Shown piece after piece: positions 16,843 through 24,754 of a stretch of DNA of 64,000 nucleotides. Each line of letters opens with the position of its first letter. Position 1 is the first letter of the stretch. Location of the stretch: assembly GCA_945788625.1 (NCBI GenBank), contig CALZMQ010000014.1, positions 1 to 64,000 on the forward strand. The letters are read 5' to 3'. The notes beneath the pieces are model-generated. The model was not told the DNA's origin, did no database searches, and saw only the letters and a program-made list of their open reading frames with translations. Origin of the DNA: an uncultured Woeseiaceae bacterium. GTDB taxonomy: Bacteria > Pseudomonadota > Gammaproteobacteria > Steroidobacterales > Woeseiaceae. The translations under genes and the position numbers were made by a program.

Positions 16843-17199
16843 ATGCATGAACTCTCAGTCTGCCTGTCAATGCTCGACCAGGTCCGGGCCATCGCCGAGG
16901 AACGCGGCGCCGCGAAGGTGACGAGGATCGAGCTAAGGGTCGGCCCGTTGTCCGGCGTCGAGTCCGATCTGCTAATGCACGCTTATCCGCTGGCGGCCGC
17001 TGGCACTATCGCTGCCGATGCCGAACTGGTCATCGAAAACGCTGGTGTAATCGTGAAATGCAGCGCCTGTGGCGCCGAATCGGATGCGCAGCCCAATCGC
17101 CTGTTGTGCGGCGCCTGTGGCGATTTTCGAACCAGCGTCGTCAGCGGTGACGAGATGATCCTGCAACGCGTCGAACTCGAGGACGCGACAAACAACTAG
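16843..17199 (+). CDS. hypA: Hydrogenase nickel-incorporation protein HypA
   Basis: 118 residues. It begins MHELSVCLSML, with the invariant Met-His-Glu nickel-binding start, and carries the zinc-ribbon pair CSACG and CGACG (near residues 73-76 and 89-92). The segment RIELRVGPLSGVESDLL is typical of HypA. HypA works with HypB and SlyD to deliver Ni(II) to the [NiFe]-hydrogenase large subunit. It lies downstream of the FKBP gene on the plus strand and converges with hypE, the end of the main hyp operon, with 11 bases between stops. Being split from hypCBDFE is a common but not universal arrangement. Confidence 0.95.
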   Translation: MHELSVCLSMLDQVRAIAEERGAAKVTRIELRVGPLSGVESDLLMHAYPLAAAGTIAADAELVIENAGVIVKCSACGAESDAQPNRLLCGACGDFRTSVVSGDEMILQRVELEDATNN

Positions 17200-17210
17200 T
17201 CTGAGGTTCC

Positions 17211-18212
17211 CTAGCAGATCCTCGGCAGCGGGTCGTCTTCCAGCTCCTCAAGAAAACGCTCGCCACCCAACGGCGTTTCGAGCACGACGCGCTGGTGCGC
17301 GGAAACGATTCGTCCGATCCGTGCCGCGTCCCTGCCCGCCGGAATACCGCGCCAGACAGCGAGTGCGTCGTCGACCTGGTTCGGCGCGACGACCGCCACG
17401 ACCCGGCCTTCGCAGGCCAGGTAGTAGGGATCGTACCCGAGCATGTCGCAGACGGACTGCACGGGCTCTCGAACGGGAATCGTTGCCTCGAACTGCACGC
17501 CCAGGCCGGTCGCCTTGACGAGTTCGTGCCCGATCGAGGCAATGCCGCCGCGCGTCGGGTCACGCATGAAGCGCAGTCCGTCGAGGGCGAGTAACGGCTC
17601 CGTCAACGCCATGACCGGGCCGGCATCGGAGACGAGATCCCCGCGCAGCCCGAATTCCTCCCGTGCCAGCATCACGGCCGTGCCATGATCGCCGACGGGC
17701 CCGCTGACAATGAGTACGTCGCCGTCGTCGATGAGCTTGAGCGACGGCCGGACACCCGGCAGCCTGACGCCGACGCCAGTGGTCGCGAGGTATATACCGC
17801 CGCCCTCGCCTCGCCGCACGACCTTGGTGTCGCCCGCACTGATCTTCACACCGGCTTCGATGGCGGCCGCCGCGAGGCTCGCCACAATACGTTCGAGACA
17901 CGCGATTTCGAACCCTTCCTCGATAAACGCGTTCAGGGTCAGGTACATCGGCCGCGCGCCGGCGACTGCAAGGTCATTGGTTGTGCCGTGTATACACAGA
18001 GAGCCGATGTCACCGCCCGGAAACTCTATCGGTTGTACCGTGAAACCGTCGGTCGTGATCATGACCTCGCCACTACCCAGGTCGATGGGCACGGCATCCG
18101 CCTGTATATCCAGCTCGCTGGCCTCGAGTTGCCGTGCAAATACATTTTCGATCAGCTCGCGCATGAAGCGCCCGCCATTGCCATGTGCCAGCGAGATACG
18201 GTGGTCCTCCAT
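17211..18212 (-). CDS. hypE: Hydrogenase maturation protein HypE
   Basis: 333 residues. The start at 18212 (MEDHRISLAHGNGG) is fixed by family alignment and by a TGATG overlap with the hypF stop; a longer in-frame extension upstream is not part of the gene. AIR-synthetase-like features include HGNGGR, ITTDGFTV, GTTNDLAVAGARP, SAGDTKVV and DPTRGG. The chain ends PRIC: the C-terminal cysteine is the residue carbamoylated by HypF and dehydrated to thiocyanate to make the cyanide ligands of the [NiFe] centre. The intact ending indicates a functional protein. Last gene of hypCBDFE. Confidence 0.96.
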   Translation of the reverse strand: MEDHRISLAHGNGGRFMRELIENVFARQLEASELDIQADAVPIDLGSGEVMITTDGFTVQPIEFPGGDIGSLCIHGTTNDLAVAGARPMYLTLNAFIEEGFEIACLERIVASLAAAAIEAGVKISAGDTKVVRRGEGGGIYLATTGVGVRLPGVRPSLKLIDDGDVLIVSGPVGDHGTAVMLAREEFGLRGDLVSDAGPVMALTEPLLALDGLRFMRDPTRGGIASIGHELVKATGLGVQFEATIPVREPVQSVCDMLGYDPYYLACEGRVVAVVAPNQVDDALAVWRGIPAGRDAARIGRIVSAHQRVVLETPLGGERFLEELEDDPLPRIC

Positions 18213-20509
18213 CACTCCGTGCCCTTGCCTGTTTCGCGCGCTGCGATCTCGGCGGCCTGGCCGAAACTCAAAGAAGCGTCGTTGCACGGCAGCAGTTCGG
18301 GCACATGCACCTCGAATCCCGCTTCCTGCAGCAGGCCGAATACCTGTTCCGTCAACACCCGGTTCTGGAAAACGCCGCCGCAAAGGCCGACGTGGTCGAC
18401 CGCCCGTTCGTCGCGCACGGCAAGGGCCTGCTCGAGCAGCGCACGCGCGATGCTGGCGTGAAATATCTCTGCGCGCACCGCAGGGCTCCTCGCAGGGTCG
18501 GAGATGACCTCGAGCAACGGCCGCCAGTCGCTGCGCAAGACGCCGTCGCTGCCGCGCTCGATCGGCAGGTGTACGGGCGCGGCTCGTTCGCGACACAGGG
18601 ATTCGAGCAGCATCGGGCCCTGCGCTTCGAAACTCGTGAACGGCAGACTGCAGATTATCGCGGCAGCGGCGTCGAAGAGGCGTCCGACGGCGCTCGTCCC
18701 GGGGCTGTTGATTCGGTTGCGCCACGCCGCCTCGGCAAGGCCGTTGACGTCCGCGCCGCCCGCCCAGGCCTGGCCACATTCCCAGTGCAAGGCGGCCGCG
18801 CTGCGCCAGGGTTCGCGGCCGGCTCGATCGCCGCCAGGAAGCCTGAAAGATCTGAAGCTCGCGACGCGCCGCCAGTCACCGGCGGCGCCGAGCAGGGCCT
18901 CGCCGCCCCATAGCGTGCCGTCCTCGCCAAGGCCGACGCCGTCCCACGCGAACATCAGCCACTGTCCGGGTAAGTTCAGTTCCGCGGCGACAGCCCCGGC
19001 GTGCGCCTGGTGGTGCCACACGGTGTCGACCGGCATGCCATCCTGCCCTTGTGCCCAGCGATGCGTGGTGTAGCCGGGATGCGCGTCGCAAACGATGCGC
19101 TCTGCAGACACGCCATACAGTTCCTGCAAGTCCCGCGCGACCTGTTCGAACACGGCCAGGCTGCGCGGACTGTCCATCTCGCCGATGTGCGGCGACACAA
19201 CGACACGATTGTCCCAGCTGAGCGCCAGCGTGCCTTTCATGTGCCCGCCCACCGCCAGCAGCGGCCGTTGCTGTGACCATGGCAATTCCAGCTCGGCCGG
19301 CGCACAACCGCGCCCGATACGAAGCGGCCGCATGCGGCCCGCGATGCGCCTGTAGACGGGATCGTCGGCGGGGCGAACGATGGCCCTGTCGTGTTGCAGG
19401 AATCCATCCGCAATCGTCGTAAGCCGCGCACTGGCCTCGCTGTTGTCGGTCAGTACCGGCTCACCGCTGATGTTCCCGGATGTTGCCACGACCGGACCGC
19501 CGAACTGGTCCAGCAGCAGCTGGTGCAGCGGGCTGTAAGGCAGGAATACGCCGACCTCGTCGAGGCCCGGCGCAATGTTGTCCGCGAGCGCGCAATCGGG
19601 CTTGCGCCTCGCCAGCACGATAGGCCGGACGGGACTCGACACCAGCTCCGCGTCGGCCTCGGTAAATCGCACGAAGCGCCGCGCGACTTCGAGTCCATCG
19701 TCACCCGCGACAGGGACCATCACGGCCAGCGGCTTGTCAGGCCGTTGCTTGCGCCGCCTCAGCTTGTCCACAGCTTCCCGCGACCGCGCGTCGCAAACGA
19801 GGTGGTACCCGCCGATGCCCTTTACCGCGATGATGGAGCCATTGCGGATATGGTAGACCGCCGCACACAAGGCATCGGTCGTGTCCTGGATTTCGCATTC
19901 ACCCCGCTCCTCAAAGCTCAGCTGCGGCCCGCAGCGAGGGCATGCGACAGGTTCCGCGTGAAAGCGGCGATCGGCCGGATCAAGGTACTCCTGCTCGCAG
20001 TCCGCGCACAGCGGGAACTGCGCCATGCTCGTGTTCGGTCGGTCGTAAGGCATCGCTTCTATCAGCGTATAGCGAGGCCCGCACTGCGTGCAGTTGATGA
20101 ACGGGTACTGGTAGCGACGATCGTTGGGGTCCTGCAATTCCCGCCGGCAATCGTCGCACATGAAATAATCGGGCGGCACGAAGACACGCGCGTCTTGCAA
20201 CGCGCTACTTTCTGCGATTTCGAACGATTGGCAGTCCGGGACGTCAATCGGTTCTACGATAGTCACCGTCGGCCGCGATAACGGCGGTGCATGTTCGACG
20301 AGGTCGAATTGGAATCGCCGTAAAGACGTTGCTGTACCGACGGCAACCACCTCGACTTCGCCGACCTGGTTTCTGACGTAGCCGTGCAGACCGTGCTGAC
20401 GTGCGAGTCGATACACGAACGGCCGGAACCCGACACCCTGTACGTGCCCGGCGAGAGATATTCGGCAGGCAAGTTTGTTGTGAGCAAGTGGTTTGGCGGT
20501 CTCAGCCAC
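18212..20509 (-). CDS. hypF: Carbamoyltransferase HypF
   Basis: 765 residues from the GTG at 20509, eight bases after AAGAG and overlapping the hypD end; further upstream sequence in the same frame lies inside hypD and is rejected. Domains in order: acylphosphatase-like (RISLAGHVQGVGFRPFVYRLA, about 10-100), paired zinc fingers (CDDCRREL...CTQCG and CADCEQEY...CPRCG), YrdC-like (GIGGYHLVCDA, then VVATSGNISGEP) and the C-terminal O-carbamoyltransferase domain with VWHHQAHAGAV. HypF transfers the carbamoyl group from carbamoyl phosphate to the C-terminal Cys of HypE. Length is close to the usual 750 residues. Its stop overlaps the hypE start. Confidence 0.96.
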   Translation of the reverse strand: MAETAKPLAHNKLACRISLAGHVQGVGFRPFVYRLARQHGLHGYVRNQVGEVEVVAVGTATSLRRFQFDLVEHAPPLSRPTVTIVEPIDVPDCQSFEIAESSALQDARVFVPPDYFMCDDCRRELQDPNDRRYQYPFINCTQCGPRYTLIEAMPYDRPNTSMAQFPLCADCEQEYLDPADRRFHAEPVACPRCGPQLSFEERGECEIQDTTDALCAAVYHIRNGSIIAVKGIGGYHLVCDARSREAVDKLRRRKQRPDKPLAVMVPVAGDDGLEVARRFVRFTEADAELVSSPVRPIVLARRKPDCALADNIAPGLDEVGVFLPYSPLHQLLLDQFGGPVVATSGNISGEPVLTDNSEASARLTTIADGFLQHDRAIVRPADDPVYRRIAGRMRPLRIGRGCAPAELELPWSQQRPLLAVGGHMKGTLALSWDNRVVVSPHIGEMDSPRSLAVFEQVARDLQELYGVSAERIVCDAHPGYTTHRWAQGQDGMPVDTVWHHQAHAGAVAAELNLPGQWLMFAWDGVGLGEDGTLWGGEALLGAAGDWRRVASFRSFRLPGGDRAGREPWRSAAALHWECGQAWAGGADVNGLAEAAWRNRINSPGTSAVGRLFDAAAAIICSLPFTSFEAQGPMLLESLCRERAAPVHLPIERGSDGVLRSDWRPLLEVISDPARSPAVRAEIFHASIARALLEQALAVRDERAVDHVGLCGGVFQNRVLTEQVFGLLQEAGFEVHVPELLPCNDASLSFGQAAEIAARETGKGTE

Positions 20510-21629
20510 CGGCACTGCTCTTCTTGCGCCCGTCCCACTGATTCTCGCGGTACCCCGCCGACCACCAGATCCGGCAGGCGCCCTCGTCGGACACCATGCA
20601 CGGGCCGATTGGCTTTCTCGGTGTACAGGCGGCGCCGTAAAGCCTGCACTGGTTGGGGTAGATCCTGCCGAGTACGACTTGAGCGCAGTCACAGCCCGGC
20701 GGCATCTCTCCGACTCGCTTGCGTGACGCATCGGCATAGGAACGAAACTGATTGCGGGCGTCGTGCGCCGCATATTCATTTCTCAGGGCGAAGCCGGACC
20801 CCGGAATGACGCCGATGCCGCGCCAGTTTGCATCCACGACGTTCATGACCTGGTGTAGCTGCCTCTTTGCCTCCACGTTACCGCCGGCGCGCACGACGTT
20901 CGGGTAACAGTTGTCCAGGAAGTGCCGACGGTCGCGCAGCTGCCGCAGCACCGAGTACATTGCAGCCAGCAGCGAGTCGGGGGTAAAGCCGGCAACGGCG
21001 GCAGGAATGTCGTGTTCGTCGACGACGAATTGCCATTCTTCCGGCCCCATGACCGTCGAAACGTGACCCGGAGCGATCAAGGCATCGAATCCAGGCGTTC
21101 CCGAATCGAGCAGCAACTTGACGGCCGGCCATGTAAGCCGTCCGGACAGCAACACGAGCAGGTTATCGGGCACGCCTTCGGCGAGCATCGCGGCCACCGG
21201 CGCGGTGGTCGTTTCGAATCCGGCGGCGAAAAACACGACGGTGCGCGCGGGATTGTCGCGAGCGATACGCACAGCATCGATTGGCGATGCGATCGGCCGG
21301 ATGTCGCCACCGGCCGCCTTTGCCTGTTCCAGCGAGCGCGCTTCGCGCTTCGGCACGTTGACCGGCACTCGCAACATGTCGCCGAATGCCACCAGCGTAA
21401 TGTCCTCGTTCAGGGCGAGCTGAATCGCTTCGTAAACGTCTTCCTCGGGACAGATGCATACCGGGCATCCCGGTCCCGGCACCAGTTCCACCGTGTCTGG
21501 AATGATCGTGCGCAGGCCTGCGGCTGAAATCGAACGCTCATGGCCGCCGCATACGTTCATGATGCGCACCGGCCGATCGATGCCGAGCTCGTTGAGGGCC
21601 GTCAGCCAGTCTGCGGCGCCGCGAGTCAC
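20502..21629 (-). CDS. hypD: Hydrogenase maturation iron-sulfur protein HypD
   Basis: 375 residues from the GTG at 21629, which overlaps the hypB stop as GTGA; this gives the usual family length (E. coli about 373). Key motifs: MNVCGGHE with the catalytic Cys, PGPGCPVC, FFAAGFETTTAP, and the C-terminal [4Fe-4S] ligands in CDCAQ...CRLYG..C....GPCMVS. HypD with HypC assembles Fe(CN)2CO before insertion into the hydrogenase. The short tail NQWDGRKKSSAGG overlaps the start of hypF in another frame. Confidence 0.96.
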   Translation of the reverse strand: MTRGAADWLTALNELGIDRPVRIMNVCGGHERSISAAGLRTIIPDTVELVPGPGCPVCICPEEDVYEAIQLALNEDITLVAFGDMLRVPVNVPKREARSLEQAKAAGGDIRPIASPIDAVRIARDNPARTVVFFAAGFETTTAPVAAMLAEGVPDNLLVLLSGRLTWPAVKLLLDSGTPGFDALIAPGHVSTVMGPEEWQFVVDEHDIPAAVAGFTPDSLLAAMYSVLRQLRDRRHFLDNCYPNVVRAGGNVEAKRQLHQVMNVVDANWRGIGVIPGSGFALRNEYAAHDARNQFRSYADASRKRVGEMPPGCDCAQVVLGRIYPNQCRLYGAACTPRKPIGPCMVSDEGACRIWWSAGYRENQWDGRKKSSAGG

Positions 21630-22414
21630 GCGCCGTCTCCTCCTGCCACCTGCGCGGCTTCCGGTGCACGCCTGACGTTCTCGAGTTCGTCGCGTACCCA
21701 TTGCAACCAGTCGGCTACGCCTGCGCCGGTTTTAGACGAGACCTCCATGACCGGCGCGACGCTCGCAAGCTGCCGCAGGGCTTTGGTTGCGTAGTCAGGT
21801 TCGAAGTCGCCCAGCACCGGCAGCAAATCGGCCTTGCTAATGAGCACGAGATCCGCCGAGCGGAACATTACCGGGTACTTGGCCGGTTTGTCGTGGCCCT
21901 CCGGTGTGGATAACAGTGTCACGTTCAGGTGCTGGCCGAGATCGAAGCTTGCCGGGCAGACGAGGTTGCCGACGTTCTCGATGAAGACGATATCGATGCC
22001 GTCCAGGTCGAGATCGTGCAACGCGGTGTGCACCATGTGGGCATCGAGGTGGCAAGCGCTGCCGGTTGTGATCTGGACCGCGCGCACGCCTTTCGACCGG
22101 ATACGCTCTGCATCGTTCTCGGTTTCGAGGTCGCCCTCTACGACGGCCACCTTCAGTCTGTCGCCGAGCGCGTCGATCGTCGCCTCGAGCAGCGCTGTTT
22201 TTCCGGCCCCCGGTGAAGACATCAGGTTTATGGCGAGCGCATCGTGGCGGCCGAAGTGTTCACGATTATGTGCCGCCTGGTGATCGTTGGCATCGAGGAG
22301 GCCTTTCAGCACTTCCACCGACTCCTGTCCGCCGGCAGTCTTATGCAGGTGTCCGCCCGCGGCGACGAGATGCTCGTTGCCCGGGGTTACGTTACAGCCA
22401 CAGGTATCGCACAT
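21626..22414 (-). CDS. hypB: Hydrogenase nickel-incorporation GTPase HypB
   Basis: 262 residues from the ATG at 22414, so that it begins MCDTCGCNVTPG with the CXXCGC metal site of HypB proteins; an in-frame ATG 63 bases further upstream would hide it. G-motifs: NLMSSPGAGKTALLE (Walker A), VVEGDLETENDAERI (switch I), FIENVGNLVCPA (switch II region with the internal Ni/Zn Cys) and ISKADLLP (NKXD-type). HypB hydrolyses GTP while passing nickel to hydrogenase with HypA. It has a short histidine-containing linker (HLVAAGGHLHK), not the long poly-His stretch seen in some species. 23 bases after hypC, overlapping hypD. Confidence 0.96.
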   Translation of the reverse strand: MCDTCGCNVTPGNEHLVAAGGHLHKTAGGQESVEVLKGLLDANDHQAAHNREHFGRHDALAINLMSSPGAGKTALLEATIDALGDRLKVAVVEGDLETENDAERIRSKGVRAVQITTGSACHLDAHMVHTALHDLDLDGIDIVFIENVGNLVCPASFDLGQHLNVTLLSTPEGHDKPAKYPVMFRSADLVLISKADLLPVLGDFEPDYATKALRQLASVAPVMEVSSKTGAGVADWLQWVRDELENVRRAPEAAQVAGGDGA

Positions 22415-22437
22415 TGACGGGTCCTCCGCGGACAGAT

Positions 22438-22665
22438 TCAGATTCCGGCAGCCAGCATTTCGTCGAACAGGGCCCACGAATCGGCTGCTTCTTCCTCGGA
22501 CACCTTTTGTATAGCGTAGCCGACGTGCACCAGCACATGATCGCCCGGCTCGAGGCTCTCGTGCTGCAACATGAACAGGCTCACCTCGCGTTCAATGCCC
22601 TTGGCCTCGCAGGTGCACTGAAATCCGTCGATCGTTGTTATTGTCATTGGCACGGCGAGGCACAT
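22438..22665 (-). CDS. hypC: Hydrogenase maturation chaperone HypC
   Basis: 75 residues starting MCLAVPM, the hallmark of HypC/HybG, in which Cys2 binds the iron centre together with HypD. The following EPGDHVLVHVGYAIQKV is the conserved OB-like strand and helix, and the end is an acidic helix (SEEEAADSWALFDEM). First gene of the leftward hypCBDFE operon; the promoter should lie in the 144 bases up to the divergent diheme cytochrome gene at 22810. That gap contains a short inverted repeat, GCGTA-N6-TACGC at 22746-22761, of unproven meaning. Confidence 0.95.
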   Translation of the reverse strand: MCLAVPMTITTIDGFQCTCEAKGIEREVSLFMLQHESLEPGDHVLVHVGYAIQKVSEEEAADSWALFDEMLAAGI

Positions 22666-22809
22666 AGGCTACTCCGGAATCCGATTTCACGATTGTCTAA
22701 TGTACTGGAATTTGTGCCGGTGTCCGAGTCCGGCAATTAACGCCAGCGTAGGTAATTACGCCTATTTTGATATGACAAATGCGTGTAAACAATCCATCAT
22801 TGTCCGACT

Positions 22810-23421
22810 ATGAGGCTATCCCCGGTAATTGCAGCACCGTGGCTCTCGCTGCTGTTGTTCTGTTCGCCGCCCGGCAGCGCCGGCGCGGCCCCTGCTGCCG
22901 CCGAAGTGTGCACTGCCTGCCACGGCACAGACGGCATGGGGGTCGGCGAGCTGAACGTGCCCATCATCGCCGCAATACCTCCGGTTCATATCAAGGAGGC
23001 GCTGTACGCGTACCAGGACGAGGCACGACAATGTGCGAATGTACCCGCGATGTGCGAGGCAGTCAGCGAACTGAGCGAAGACGAGATCAATGAACTCGCG
23101 AGCTACTACGGCGACATGGTTCGCGGCTCGTCCAGCGAGCCGTTCGACGCCGCCCTGGCGGATGTGGGACGCGATATCCACGAACGGCTGTGTTCCCGGT
23201 GCCATGTCCCGCCGGACGACGAAGACGTGGGCGATGCGCTCGGATTCCCGCTACACGGCCAGCGCTCGGCCTACCTGAGATACGCCCTCGACGCCTACCG
23301 GGACGGGTCGCGCGAGCAACTGCTACGCAAAATGGCCGAAAAACTCAGTCAACTCAGCGACGACGATGTCGACGCCCTGATCAACTACTACACGAGTTAC
23401 CGAAACAGGAGCAACAAATGA
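22810..23421 (+). CDS. Periplasmic diheme cytochrome c (c4-like), second copy
   Basis: 203 residues. Signal peptide (about 1-30, ending GSAGA), heme 1 CTACHGTDGMGV near residue 34, heme 2 CSRCH near residue 126, and the paired features EALYAYQDEARQC and YLRYALDAYRDGSR also seen in the paralogue at 7073-7684. Length and layout are identical to that paralogue, so one probably arose from the other by duplication. The two-domain c4 type usually moves electrons from a quinol-oxidising complex to a terminal reductase or oxidase. Its TGA overlaps the ATG of the amidohydrolase (ATGA at 23418-23421), an unusual pairing of a carrier with a hydrolase. No clear Shine-Dalgarno precedes the ATG. Confidence 0.85.
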   Translation: MRLSPVIAAPWLSLLLFCSPPGSAGAAPAAAEVCTACHGTDGMGVGELNVPIIAAIPPVHIKEALYAYQDEARQCANVPAMCEAVSELSEDEINELASYYGDMVRGSSSEPFDAALADVGRDIHERLCSRCHVPPDDEDVGDALGFPLHGQRSAYLRYALDAYRDGSREQLLRKMAEKLSQLSDDDVDALINYYTSYRNRSNK

Positions 23422-24710
23422 AGTGGCGCCATATTTTCGTCGCGACTGGACTGTTCTTTCTGACCGCCGTCGCACCTGCAACAGCCGCAGTCACGTTGAT
23501 ACACGCGGGCGAATTGCTCGCCGTCCCCGGCGAATCGCCACATCGCAACAAGACGATCGTCGTGGAAGACGATCGCATCGTGGAAATCCGCGACGGTTTC
23601 GTTCCGGCGGCAAGCATCGACGGCGGCGCAGTAGTCATCGATCTCCGCGGCAAGTTTGTGCTTCCGGGACTCATGGACATGCACGTGCACCTGCAGGGCG
23701 AACTCGGTCCGCACAACGACAGGGATGCGCTGAAAATGTCCGACCAGCTCATGCAGATGCGCAGTGTTTACTACGCGATGAATACGCTCAAGGCCGGGTT
23801 CACGACCGTGCGCGACGTGGGTTCTTCCCCCCAGGAGATGTACGCATTGCGCGATGCGATCAACAACGGCTGGATCGACGGCCCCAGGATCATCGCGGCA
23901 GGCGGCGTCGGTATCACCGGGGGCCACGCCGACATCAGCGGCGTCAGTCCGGACCTGATGGAATTTTACGCGTCACCGAGCGTTTGTGACGGGCCCTACG
24001 ATTGCCGGCGTGCGTCGCGCAACGCCATCAAGTTCGGCGCCGACCTGATCAAGATAACCTCCACCGGTGGCGTCATGACGGACCGCGCCACCGGCACCGG
24101 GCAACAAATGGAGATGGACGAACTGCGTGAGGTCGTGCAGGCCGCAGAGCGTATGGGACGCAAGGTTGCCTCGCACGCGCATCACGAAGACGGTATCGTC
24201 GCGGCGCTCGAAGCCGGCGTCGCCAGCATCGAACACGGCTCGTACACGGGGCCGCGCGCAATTCGCTTGTTCAGGGAAACCGGCGCTTACCTCGTGCCGA
24301 CATTGCTGGCAGGCAAGACCGTAGCCGCGATGGCTGTCGAGGTGGATTTCATGAGTGACGCGGTCAAGGCGAAGGCGCTGCGCGTTGGCAATGACATGGC
24401 CGGCAACTTCGAGAAAGCTCACAAGGCCGGCGTCAACGTCGCCTATGGAACCGACAGTGGAATTTCGCCGCACGGCACCAATGCCGAGGAAGCCGTGCTC
24501 ATGGTCGAAGCCGGTATGTCGGAAATGAACGTCATTATCTCCGCGACGATCAACGCCGCGGACCTGATCGACATGTCCGATTCGATCGGCACTATCGAAG
24601 ACGGCAAGTTCGCCGACATCATCGCGGTGGACCGCTCGCCCCTCGACGATATCGAAGAACTGCTGGACGTCGATTTCGTCATGAAGGGCGGCAAGATCTT
24701 CAAGCAATAG
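23418..24710 (+). CDS. Secreted amidohydrolase-family metallohydrolase
   Basis: 430 residues from the ATG at 23418, behind ACAGGAG and overlapping the upstream stop; the frame stays open further left but only as part of the cytochrome gene. Signal peptide (about 1-23, ATAA). Amidohydrolase markers: LPGLMDMHVHL (first metal HXH), IKITSTGGVMTD (bridging Lys region), ASHAHHEDGI (metal His), SIEHGSYT and YGTDSGISPHG (metal Asp). The set matches imidazolonepropionase/Xaa-Pro dipeptidase-like members that cleave N-acyl or cyclic amides; the substrate is unknown. Export fits its coupling to a periplasmic cytochrome, though a redox role for a hydrolase is not established. Confidence 0.85.
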   Translation: MKWRHIFVATGLFFLTAVAPATAAVTLIHAGELLAVPGESPHRNKTIVVEDDRIVEIRDGFVPAASIDGGAVVIDLRGKFVLPGLMDMHVHLQGELGPHNDRDALKMSDQLMQMRSVYYAMNTLKAGFTTVRDVGSSPQEMYALRDAINNGWIDGPRIIAAGGVGITGGHADISGVSPDLMEFYASPSVCDGPYDCRRASRNAIKFGADLIKITSTGGVMTDRATGTGQQMEMDELREVVQAAERMGRKVASHAHHEDGIVAALEAGVASIEHGSYTGPRAIRLFRETGAYLVPTLLAGKTVAAMAVEVDFMSDAVKAKALRVGNDMAGNFEKAHKAGVNVAYGTDSGISPHGTNAEEAVLMVEAGMSEMNVIISATINAADLIDMSDSIGTIEDGKFADIIAVDRSPLDDIEELLDVDFVMKGGKIFKQ

Positions 24711-24754
24711 CACCCCGGTTTTTCATTCGGCGCTTGAGGTAGACTAGGCCGCTT

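Noticed and set aside
18213..18779. In-frame N-terminal extension of hypE
   Set aside because: The extension has no HypE homology, lies wholly within hypF, and the family start MEDHRISLAHGNGG is at 18212.
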